Below the pieces are notes generated by a model, which was not told where the DNA came from, ran no database searches, and saw only the letters and a list, made by a program, of their open reading frames with translations. Shown one piece after another: positions 6,738-13,970 of a DNA stretch of 21,911 bases (positions are counted from its first letter, which is position 1; each line of letters opens with the position of its first letter). This DNA is from Coprococcus sp. (GTDB lineage: Bacteria > Bacillota > Clostridia > Lachnospirales > Lachnospiraceae), in assembly GCA_016297325.1 (NCBI GenBank), contig JAEDGW010000036.1, positions 1-21,911 of the forward strand, read 5' to 3'. A program made the translations under genes and the position numbers.

Positions 6738-6815
6738 TTGGAGACAATTGAAGAACATTTTTATCATGATGGTAACTCAGAGCTGGGAAGTTGTTTCCAC
6801 ACGAGATGCCTTTAA
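6738..6815 (+). CDS. Possible 25-residue peptide ORF inside the ncRNA (TTG start)
   Basis: A strong purine tract AAAGGAGGAGG (6722-6732) lies 5 nt before a TTG that opens 25 codons: ETIEEHFYHDG near the start, ending GSCFHTRCL, then TAA at 6813. The site is as good as those of real genes here. TTG starts are uncommon, the peptide matches no family I know, and the purine tract could instead be structural RNA. It would encode an acidic peptide with two Cys near its C-terminus. Confidence 0.2.
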   Translation: METIEEHFYHDGNSELGSCFHTRCL

Positions 6816-7203
6816 GATATAAGACTTGAGCTAGTCCAGATGTAGATGCTGTATATAGCATGGTTGAAGTACATGGGACGCAGGTATTTGATACCGGTTT
6901 TGATCCATCGTGATTGTTCTGGTACAAGATGTAGGTGGTGTTTCAAGGGCATCAGGCTGCATCACATAACGCAAAGCCCGTGCTTATAAGAGGTTGGTAC
7001 ACATACAAGTTCATGCAGTGCATGTTATAAGTATACTTATACAAGTACCCCAATAGTTATATTCCGGTAAATGTAACCTCTAGGCACAACGAATTTTTTC
7101 ATAGATATTATATATAAAGTGAAAGAATGTATGGCATGTGTGGAAGCATTCAAGTATTTTGATTAGATACTTCAATATTTAAAAAATGAATAAACTAACA
7201 TGA

Positions 7204-7235
7204 GACCAGTTGGAATTGATCCAGCTGGTCTTTTT
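7204..7235 (+). terminator. Intrinsic terminator ending the ncRNA transcript
   Basis: GACCAGTTGG (7204-7213), loop AATTGAT, CCAGCTGGTC (7221-7230) form a 10-bp stem with one G-T wobble, followed by TTTTT (7231-7235). The geometry is classical. Confidence 0.93.
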
Positions 7236-7361
7236 GTTGTGTATTGCGGGTAAAGTGGGGCATATGTTTTGGCGCGCTGCAATACCATGCTATAAGGTTT
7301 TGACGTGCCACAACATCTTGCTATAAAACAAGAAACTAATATTAATTGCAAATAACTTAAA

Positions 7362-7391
7362 TTGACACTTAATTTACAGGGTAAACATTAT
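7362..7391 (+). promoter_or_regulatory. Weak candidate promoter for the mannanase gene, within the 7236-7542 gap
   Basis: This gap holds no gene. TTGACA (7362-7367) is a perfect -35, but the only partner at usable spacing is CATTAT (7386-7391, 18 nt, 4 of 6); the better TATAAA at 7389 is 21 nt away. A second possible -10, TATAAA, lies near 7464 without a good -35. The gap also has a loose TATTGC/GCAATA repeat near 7242-7306. No catabolite-repression (cre) site was recognised. Confidence 0.35.
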
Positions 7392-7469
7392 AAATATTTG
7401 CCTAAATATTCAGTAATTAATGACATATTCAACAATTAAAAAATGAGTTAATATAGTAACAGGTATAAA

Positions 7470-7502
7470 TATGCATCATGGTCTGGCTGTCTATGATGCA
7501 TA
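7470..7502 (+). promoter_or_regulatory. Hairpin just before the mannanase ribosome binding site
   Basis: TATGCATCAT (7470-7479) and ATGATGCATA (7493-7502) form a perfect 10-bp stem with a 13-nt loop. It ends 4 bp before GGAGGA (7507-7512). With no T-run it is not a terminator; it could affect translation initiation or mRNA stability, or be a DNA operator. Confidence 0.55.
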
Positions 7503-7542
7503 GTGTGGAGGAATGTCACAAAAACAGAAAGGGAAAGGAAAT

Positions 7543-10500
7543 ATGGTGAGATTTAGAACAAGACTGGTTGCTGCGACGTGTGCGGTTGCTATGGTAGGTT
7601 CATTCTGGGGAAGTGCGGGGATTACCTGGGCGGCAAGTACCGATGAGCCGTATGCGGAGATAGCTCAGAGTATCGGGCTCGATCCTCTGGTTTTTGATAC
7701 CGCAGTGGATGCTGCCTGGACAGACAAGGTATATGCAAGTAACGATACAGGTAGTTATCCGGAGCTTGGCAGGATCGAAGATGTTACTGTGGGGAAGAAG
7801 GCTGTGCTCACTGCAAAGGTGACACTTGATGGAGATTATTCAGGACTTGATGGAGCAGAGGCTGAGGATGGAACTTACAATGCTATCCAGCTTTCCTGTG
7901 CGATCAAGACTGGGGACGGCTGGACATATACAAAGTCGGACGATTACCCATTTCTGAAAACGGACAACTTTGCAGATGGCAGCGCTGAGGTGACATTTGC
8001 ATTTGATGTGGAGGATATAGGTGCGGTATCGGAGATAGTATTCCAGTACAATTCCAATTCCGCATATATAGGAACTATATCTGTATCTGACGTGGATATA
8101 CAGAGTGAAGATGCTGGTGGAGACGGGGAAGATGGACAGACTCCAGGCGGCGAAGATGGACAGAACCCGGGCGGCGAAGATGGACAGAATCCAGGCAGCG
8201 GCGATTCTGGAAGCGAATCAGAAAATGGTTCAAGTTCTGCAACTGGCAATGTGTCAGGAAAGGCAGCTCCAGCCATTACAGAGAATACAGTGTGGAGCAG
8301 TGATGAGGCTGTATTAACATTTGACACTGCTTCAGATACGACATGGAAGGATAAGGCGTACGCCAGCAATGACAGCGATACATATGCTGACATGGCGAGA
8401 ATAGAGGGTGCAACTGTAGGTGAAAAGGTGAAACTCACAGCTACGGTTTCACTTGATGGCGATATATCAGGCCTTGACGGTGCTGAGGCGTCAGACGGAT
8501 CATATAATGCGATCCAGCTTGCTTGCGCTATCAAGGCAGGCGACAGCTGGACATATGTCAAGTCAGATGACTATCCATTCTTAAAGAGTGAGAACTTTAC
8601 AGATGGCAAGTGCAGCGTAGAGTTCAACTTTAACGGAGTGGATGCAGGCGATGTTCAGGAGATTGTATTCCAGTACAATGCAAACTCAGCATTTACAGGA
8701 AAGGTTCTCATCGGCGGCGTTGCAGTTGACAAGGTAGAGAGTGGCAAGAAGCCGACTACAACTGAGACAGAGGCTGGAAATTTTGCAGATGCAAGCCTTG
8801 TGTTTGACACAGCGAGCGATGCAAAGTGGACAGACAAGGCATTTGCCAGCAATGATACAGAAAGCTATACAGATCTTCCTACAGTAGACAATGTCAAAGT
8901 TGGAGCAAAGGCGAAACTCACAGCTACGGTTTCACTTGATGGCGATATATCAGGCCTTGACGGCGCTGAGGCATCAGACGGATCATACAATGCGATCCAG
9001 CTTGCGTGTGCCATGAAGACAGGCGACAGCTGGGATTACGTCAAGTCAGGCGATTACCCATTCCTGAAGGCTGAGAACTTTGTAGACGGCAAGTGCGATG
9101 TGTCATTTGCATTTGACATATCAGAGGTGGGAAATGTACAGGAGATCGTATTCCAGTACAATTCCAACTCAGCATATGCTGGCAAGATCACAATAAGCAA
9201 CGTTAAGGTACTTGATGTTAAGGAGAGCAGCGGCGGACTTGAGCAGAGAGATCCTGCTGTGATCTCAGATCTCTCATCGGCTGAGGATTATGACAAGTGG
9301 AGCACAGAGGCCGGATATGCATACAAGCACGGCGATGCAGCCAACAAGGCCGGTAATGCCACACCTGACATATCATATGACAGTGCAAATGAGAGACTTA
9401 AGGTTTCTGTTGACTACTCAGCAGATTCAACTTCCTCATGGAGTGAGGCAAAGGTTAAGTGTGTTCCTACAGAGGCTATGGATGTGAGCCAGTACAACCA
9501 GCTCAGTGTGGATATCATCTACCCGGCAAAGCTCAAGGGAAGCAAGATTAAGTTTTTTGCAGATGGAATAATAAATAAAGATACAACCATCGACGATGAT
9601 GCAGAGGATATCGGAGATGGATTAAAGAAGGTTACAGTTACTATGGGATTTACTCCTACAGATAAACCACTCAGAGATGTGACAATAGGAATCATAGGAA
9701 GCAGCACAAGCTTTAAGGGAAATGTATATCTTGATAATCTTGTTCTGTCACAGGCAGATACAACAAAGGATTTTGTCGAGATAACAGAGACTCCTGGTGC
9801 TGGTTCACCAGCGGATCTTTCACAGATGCCATCATCAGTTAGAGTGAGCGATGCGAATGCAGCAGACAGTGCAAAGGCACTTGCGGCATACCTGAATACG
9901 CTCATGAATAGTGATCAGGTTCTGTTCGGACATCAGAATGATGTGAGCAGAAGCGTAAATCCACAGGCGTCACTCGGTGATGTATATGATGTGACCGGAC
10001 AGGTCAGCGGTGTGTTCGGAATCGACTCACTGGCAGTTACAGGCTCGGAGGCAGGCGGTTCAGACGCAGCTTCGGCACTGGCAAACTCAGTGGCATACAG
10101 CAAGACTGCAGCGGCAAATGGTGCGATCGTGTCATTGTCAATGCATATGCCAAACTTCTCCAGCTCCAAGATAGTGAAGAACTCGGATGGAACATACAGT
10201 TTCTACGGATGTGATTTCTCAGAGTCCAAGGATCTGTCAAATGACATAGTAAAGCAGATTCTCCCAGGTGGAGAGTACAATGAGGTATTTACAGCTTACC
10301 TCGATGTGATCGCAGACTACGCATCACAGCTTCAGGCTGCAGGAATACCTATCATGATCAGACCATTCCACGAGAATACAGGAAGCTGGTTCTGGTGGGG
10401 ATCAATGAACACAGCTGAGACATACAAGTCTCTCTACAGATATACCAAGGATTACATGGAGCAGAGCGGTGTACATAACCTTCTCTGGGTATACTCACCA

Positions 10501-12309
10501 AACGGACCTCTCACATCAGAGGCAGCTTACATGTCATACTATCCAGGCGATGAGTATGTAGATATCCTTGCATTTGACTATTACAACGATTACAATTCAT
10601 ACCCTGCTTCGGCAGACAATTCATTCTTCGACAGCCTTGATGCTACATGTAGTATCGTGTCATCCATAGCTGCGAAGAGAGGCAAGATACCAGCCATCGC
10701 AGAGTGCGGTGTCAGAGTCATGAAGAAGGACGGTTCTGACAACGAGGGACTTCTTGTGAAGGGAAATCCAGTTGGAACGCAAGGCTCAGGCAAGAACTGG
10801 TATCAGGAAGTCAGCGACATTGCAAAGAAGAACAATATGCCATACTACCTTGTATGGGCAAACTTCGGAGACAGCAACTTCTATGTACCATATAAGTATG
10901 ATGCTACACATGGACAGGAGCTCATCAACGACTTCATAAAGTATTACAACGACGACTCATCAATATTTGGTGGGGACACAGGCTTCTACAGCAACATGGG
11001 AACCCTTGCAGGAGTATCTGCAAATACATACACTAACCAGATGGGTTACATGGTATATCCATTTGACAGAGACACCATCCTTGAAGCAACAACACTCAAG
11101 GCCGGTGTAAAGAACGCAGCAAAGGTTCAGTTTGTTATCAATAATCCTGACACAGGCGTTAAGATGACACTTACAGCCGATGCTGGTGCTTCAATTGCCG
11201 CTGCAGGAACAGACAGCACGTTGTACACAGCAGAGCTGACAGATAGTAATCTCAGCAAGCTCGGCAAGACAGACACAGCAACCATCACACTTATGGCAGA
11301 TGGCAAGCAGCTTGCGCAGCTGTCCAATATAAGCCTTGGAAAGAGCAAGGACAAGGCTCCTGCAAATGTGATCGAGGACTTTGAGTATTATTCAGGAAGC
11401 GACGGACTTCTGGATTCCACATACACATCCAACTCAGCAGCTGGATGCAGCTCAAGCTTCGTTCTTGACAGGACACACAAGAACGGCGGTACATACGGTG
11501 GAGCATTCAAGTATAAGCTCGAGACAAATGGAGCAGAGGTATGGACAGGAAGGATCAAGTCAGAGCTCACAAGCAATGATTTCTCCAAGTACAATGCATT
11601 TGAGATGTGGGTACAGCCGGATGGTATGGGACAGAAACTTGTAATCCAGATCACAGATGGAAGCGGCGAGGAGTTTGAGGTATACCTCACAGATTTCGTC
11701 AAGGGAACAAAGGCACAGTATGTGACTATTCCATTCAGCTCATTCAAGGGCAAGAAGGGCGGAACACTCGACACATCAGATATAGTCAAGTTCGCTGTAT
11801 GGTGCAACTCGATCGTGCCTGAGGATCACACAGGTAAGTGGACAGTTGATTCAACTATCTACTTTGATGGAATCCAGGCAGTGAAGCTCACGGATGATAT
11901 GCTCAAGAAGAATCCGGTTGACAAGAATGGACTTATCATAACAGACAAGTCACTTGTAAAAAAGGATGAGGTAGATCCAGGTAAGGACGATCCGACTACA
12001 GAGGCTCCGGGTAAGGATGATCCTACAACGGAGAATCCAACTACAGAGAATCCAACTACAGAGACTCCAACTACAGAGAACCCAACAACAGACAATCCTA
12101 CAACAGAAGCTCCGGGAGATGATGATCCGACTACGGAAGATCCTGGCAAGGGAGGTACGACAGAACCGACCACAGCGGCTGACGGCAAGGGACAGAATGC
12201 GGTAAATACCGGCGACAAGTCCCCTGTAGATACAATGTTTGCGATAATGATAGCATCACTTATCATGGCTGGTGCAGCATATATCGTTATCAAAAAAGAG
12301 AGAGAGTAA
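7543..12309 (+). CDS. Modular cell-surface GH26 beta-mannanase
   Basis: 1588 aa. Signal peptide at 1 to about 31. Three homologous ~140-aa modules follow at 49-186, 257-397 and 419-559 (shared DGxYNAIQL, GDxWxYxKSxDYPFLK, EIVFQYNxNSA); I cannot assign them to a CBM family. A CBM27-like module spans about 569-737 and the GH26 barrel about 767-1142, with acid/base Glu944 (RPFHENTGSWFWWG) and nucleophile Glu1054 (IPAIAECG), 110 apart as expected. Then come an Ig-like domain (1143-1270), a CBM23-like module (1276-1449), a T/P/E linker (1462-1554), NTGD (1555-1558), a hydrophobic segment (1563-1583) and KKERE: a membrane or degenerate sortase-type anchor. It should cut beta-1,4-mannan at the cell surface. 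Start is uncertain: ATG 7513 has GGAGG only 1 nt upstream; ATG 7543 has GGAAAGGAA and gives a cleaner signal peptide. Confidence 0.9.
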   Translation: MVRFRTRLVAATCAVAMVGSFWGSAGITWAASTDEPYAEIAQSIGLDPLVFDTAVDAAWTDKVYASNDTGSYPELGRIEDVTVGKKAVLTAKVTLDGDYSGLDGAEAEDGTYNAIQLSCAIKTGDGWTYTKSDDYPFLKTDNFADGSAEVTFAFDVEDIGAVSEIVFQYNSNSAYIGTISVSDVDIQSEDAGGDGEDGQTPGGEDGQNPGGEDGQNPGSGDSGSESENGSSSATGNVSGKAAPAITENTVWSSDEAVLTFDTASDTTWKDKAYASNDSDTYADMARIEGATVGEKVKLTATVSLDGDISGLDGAEASDGSYNAIQLACAIKAGDSWTYVKSDDYPFLKSENFTDGKCSVEFNFNGVDAGDVQEIVFQYNANSAFTGKVLIGGVAVDKVESGKKPTTTETEAGNFADASLVFDTASDAKWTDKAFASNDTESYTDLPTVDNVKVGAKAKLTATVSLDGDISGLDGAEASDGSYNAIQLACAMKTGDSWDYVKSGDYPFLKAENFVDGKCDVSFAFDISEVGNVQEIVFQYNSNSAYAGKITISNVKVLDVKESSGGLEQRDPAVISDLSSAEDYDKWSTEAGYAYKHGDAANKAGNATPDISYDSANERLKVSVDYSADSTSSWSEAKVKCVPTEAMDVSQYNQLSVDIIYPAKLKGSKIKFFADGIINKDTTIDDDAEDIGDGLKKVTVTMGFTPTDKPLRDVTIGIIGSSTSFKGNVYLDNLVLSQADTTKDFVEITETPGAGSPADLSQMPSSVRVSDANAADSAKALAAYLNTLMNSDQVLFGHQNDVSRSVNPQASLGDVYDVTGQVSGVFGIDSLAVTGSEAGGSDAASALANSVAYSKTAAANGAIVSLSMHMPNFSSSKIVKNSDGTYSFYGCDFSESKDLSNDIVKQILPGGEYNEVFTAYLDVIADYASQLQAAGIPIMIRPFHENTGSWFWWGSMNTAETYKSLYRYTKDYMEQSGVHNLLWVYSPNGPLTSEAAYMSYYPGDEYVDILAFDYYNDYNSYPASADNSFFDSLDATCSIVSSIAAKRGKIPAIAECGVRVMKKDGSDNEGLLVKGNPVGTQGSGKNWYQEVSDIAKKNNMPYYLVWANFGDSNFYVPYKYDATHGQELINDFIKYYNDDSSIFGGDTGFYSNMGTLAGVSANTYTNQMGYMVYPFDRDTILEATTLKAGVKNAAKVQFVINNPDTGVKMTLTADAGASIAAAGTDSTLYTAELTDSNLSKLGKTDTATITLMADGKQLAQLSNISLGKSKDKAPANVIEDFEYYSGSDGLLDSTYTSNSAAGCSSSFVLDRTHKNGGTYGGAFKYKLETNGAEVWTGRIKSELTSNDFSKYNAFEMWVQPDGMGQKLVIQITDGSGEEFEVYLTDFVKGTKAQYVTIPFSSFKGKKGGTLDTSDIVKFAVWCNSIVPEDHTGKWTVDSTIYFDGIQAVKLTDDMLKKNPVDKNGLIITDKSLVKKDEVDPGKDDPTTEAPGKDDPTTENPTTENPTTETPTTENPTTDNPTTEAPGDDDPTTEDPGKGGTTEPTTAADGKGQNAVNTGDKSPVDTMFAIMIASLIMAGAAYIVIKKERE
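8431..8522 (+). repeat. 92-bp near-identical segment shared with 8914-9005 in the mannanase gene
   Basis: The stretch at 8431-8522 (module 2) and its counterpart at 8914-9005 (module 3) differ at only 3 of 92 positions, all silent third-codon changes. Sequence on either side is clearly more diverged. The offset is 483 bp (161 codons). A patch of identity within older duplicates suggests recent recombination or gene conversion between modules. Confidence 0.85.
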
Positions 12310-12332
12310 TACTCATTATTAGCCATACTAAA

Positions 12333-12376
12333 GGCGGCGCCAATGTGCTTTGGGCACATGACGCCGCCGATTTTTT
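12333..12376 (+). terminator. Strong terminator after the mannanase gene
   Basis: GGCGGCG (12333-12339) pairs with CGCCGCC (12362-12368), enclosing ATGTGC (12343-12348)/GCACAT (12354-12359); TTTTTT follows at 12371-12376. It lies between two convergent genes. Read on the - strand the hairpin is followed only by TTTAGT, so termination of the MATE transcript here would be weaker. Confidence 0.92.
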
Positions 12377-12402
12377 CGTATATAGATAGGCTGGGAATCA
12401 TG

Positions 12403-13764
12403 TCAGCATGAGGCTTTGCCGCCGGCTTCCTGTCGTTTTGCCACCAGCTTTTCAACCGGTGTTGACAGATACATGATAGATAGCATCAGTGTGCAGCAGA
12501 ACCAGATGATAGGTTCTGTGATGGTGACACCCATATATCCAAGTCTCGGTGTGAGGATCATGACGGCGAGAACTTTGCCGACAAACTCCATGGATGATGA
12601 CATGACCGGAACAATCTTCCTGCCCATGCCCTGCATGGCGCATCTGAGTACGAACAGAGGACCAAGGACATAGAAGCATGTCACACCGATTCTCACATAT
12701 CGCACTGCCGGTTCGATGATGGCCGGGTCTGATGTTCCGGCAACCAGCCTGATGAGAGCCGGGCTGAACAGCCAGCCGCACACGATCATGACAGTTGTTA
12801 TGATCGTGTTGATGATGATCGCATCCCTTACGCCTTGGTGTACACGGTCATATTTGCCTGCTCCCATATTCTGGCTGACAAATGTTGTGACGGCATTTCC
12901 TACTATATAAAGCATGAACATGAGAATATCAAATATCTTTCTGGCTGCGGTGTGTGCAGTCACTATGTCTGTGCCGAGGTTGTTGATCGCCCTCTGGAGA
13001 ATAACAGTTCCGATGTTTACAATGCAGCTCATAAAGCCCATGGCAAGTGCTGACTGTATGAGGTCTGACCGGTCTTCCTTTGTGACTGCGTATTCATCTT
13101 TTTTAGGGATGAGGTGTTTTGCCTTAAGACATATATATGCAAATGCCAGGATACCTGCCAGTGCCTGTGATATATCGGTTGCGATGGCTGCACCCTTTAC
13201 ACCCATGTCAAATGCTCTGATGAACAGGAGATCCAGACCGACATTTAACACAACGGATATTCCAAGGAATATGAGCGGAGTCTTGCTGTCTCCCACCGCA
13301 CGCAGAATATTGGCGCACAGATTGTAAAGTGAACAGAATATGATACCGGCTATGATGATGACTACATAGTCATTTGCCATATCTATGATATTGTCTGGAG
13401 TTTTGAGCAGGACGAGTATAGGTCTTATAAAGACGAGTCCCAATATGGTGAGGACAATGCTTGTCACAAGTGTGAGAAGCGCAGATGCACCTATACACTG
13501 TCTCATCTTTTTATAGTCCTTTGCTCCGTAATATTTGGCTATGGGGATCGCAAGACCCATTGTGCCGCTGTTGAGAAAGCCTATCATCATGTTTGATATG
13601 ACTGAGGTTGCTCCTACGGCTGCCAGTGCCTGCGGACTAACATAGTTGCCCACGATGGCTGAGTCTGTGAAACTGTATAACTGCTGGGCGATCTGTCCGA
13701 GTATCATGGGAACAGCGAACATCCATATGACTTTCATTGGTTTTCCAACGGTAAGGTCTTTCAT
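12403..13764 (-). CDS. MATE family multidrug/metabolite efflux transporter
   Basis: 453 aa with about 12 hydrophobic segments in two halves, typical of the multidrug and toxic compound extrusion family (usual length ~450). Recognisable features are the N-terminal GKPMKVIWMFAVPMILGQIAQ, SFTDSAIVGNYVSPQALAAVG in the first half, an intracellular linker near residues 225-235, and VGNAVTTFVSQNMGAGK in the second half. MATE proteins export cationic drugs or metabolites using a Na+ or H+ gradient; substrate and coupling ion cannot be told. The ATG at 13762-13764 is preceded on the - strand by GAAGGAGGA with about 6-nt spacing. It converges on the mannanase gene and diverges from the L,D-transpeptidase gene. 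Confidence 0.93.
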   Translation of the reverse strand: MKDLTVGKPMKVIWMFAVPMILGQIAQQLYSFTDSAIVGNYVSPQALAAVGATSVISNMMIGFLNSGTMGLAIPIAKYYGAKDYKKMRQCIGASALLTLVTSIVLTILGLVFIRPILVLLKTPDNIIDMANDYVVIIIAGIIFCSLYNLCANILRAVGDSKTPLIFLGISVVLNVGLDLLFIRAFDMGVKGAAIATDISQALAGILAFAYICLKAKHLIPKKDEYAVTKEDRSDLIQSALAMGFMSCIVNIGTVILQRAINNLGTDIVTAHTAARKIFDILMFMLYIVGNAVTTFVSQNMGAGKYDRVHQGVRDAIIINTIITTVMIVCGWLFSPALIRLVAGTSDPAIIEPAVRYVRIGVTCFYVLGPLFVLRCAMQGMGRKIVPVMSSSMEFVGKVLAVMILTPRLGYMGVTITEPIIWFCCTLMLSIMYLSTPVEKLVAKRQEAGGKASC

Positions 13765-13831
13765 TGAGTATCCTCCTTCAATATTAATAATGGTATGTGA
13801 TCATGCTCTGATTTTTAGCGTCTGATAATGG

Positions 13832-13859
13832 ATTGTACAACTATTGTGGATAAAGTCAA
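13832..13859 (-). promoter_or_regulatory. Promoter of the MATE gene
   Basis: On the - strand TTGACT (13859-13854), a 16-nt spacer and TACAAT (13837-13832) precede the start codon by about 68 nt. Both hexamers match consensus at 5 of 6 positions. Confidence 0.6.
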
Positions 13860-13970
13860 TGTTGTTTTAAACTTTTTTTGTATAAAAATGTTTTAATTTG
13901 GGATAGAAAATGGTATGTTAAAGATTACCGAGTGAAACGAAAAAAATTGCACATAATACTAAAGAATAAA

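Larger units (their letters stand above)
6584..7235 (+). ncRNA. Candidate large structured non-coding RNA, about 650 nt
   Basis: Bounded by a consensus promoter (6549-6577) and an intrinsic terminator (7204-7235) on the same strand, with no substantial + strand ORF. Several helices are visible: a two-part hairpin at 6928-6963 (GATGTAG/CTGCATC closing TGGTG/GCATCA-type pairs around a ~9-nt loop), GGTAT-TTG-ATACC (6883-6895), ATGCT/AGCAT (6846-6861), CATGC-AGT-GCATG (7012-7024), a 16-bp palindrome at 7026-7041, and AAGTAT/ATACTT (7152-7172). Length and isolation resemble the large ornate bacterial RNAs (ROOL, OLE, GOLLD), but I recognise no conserved signature and do not assign it. It lacks motifs I would expect for RNase P RNA, tmRNA or 6S RNA. 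Alternatives: a long leader of the mannanase mRNA ending in an attenuator, or a decayed gene. Confidence 0.65.

Noticed and set aside
6526..6927. 133-aa reverse-strand ORF across the putative ncRNA
   Set aside because: It overlaps the perfect + strand promoter, has no recognisable family and no good ribosome site; it looks like a chance open frame.
6584..7235. Naming the RNA as ROOL, OLE, GOLLD, RNase P RNA or tmRNA
   Set aside because: Only size and context fit the large ornate classes; no conserved sequence or core fold could be confirmed by eye.
7362..7394. TTGACA paired with TATAAA as a strong mannanase promoter
   Set aside because: The spacing is 21 nt, too long for a normal sigma-A promoter; kept only as a weak candidate with another -10.
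7944..8561. 205-aa reverse ORF inside the mannanase gene
   Set aside because: Shadow of the linker and module repeats; Ser/Pro-rich without family resemblance.
11859..12455. 198-aa reverse ORF over the end of the mannanase gene
   Set aside because: Mirror of the repetitive T/P/E linker; no ribosome site or family, and it crosses the terminator.
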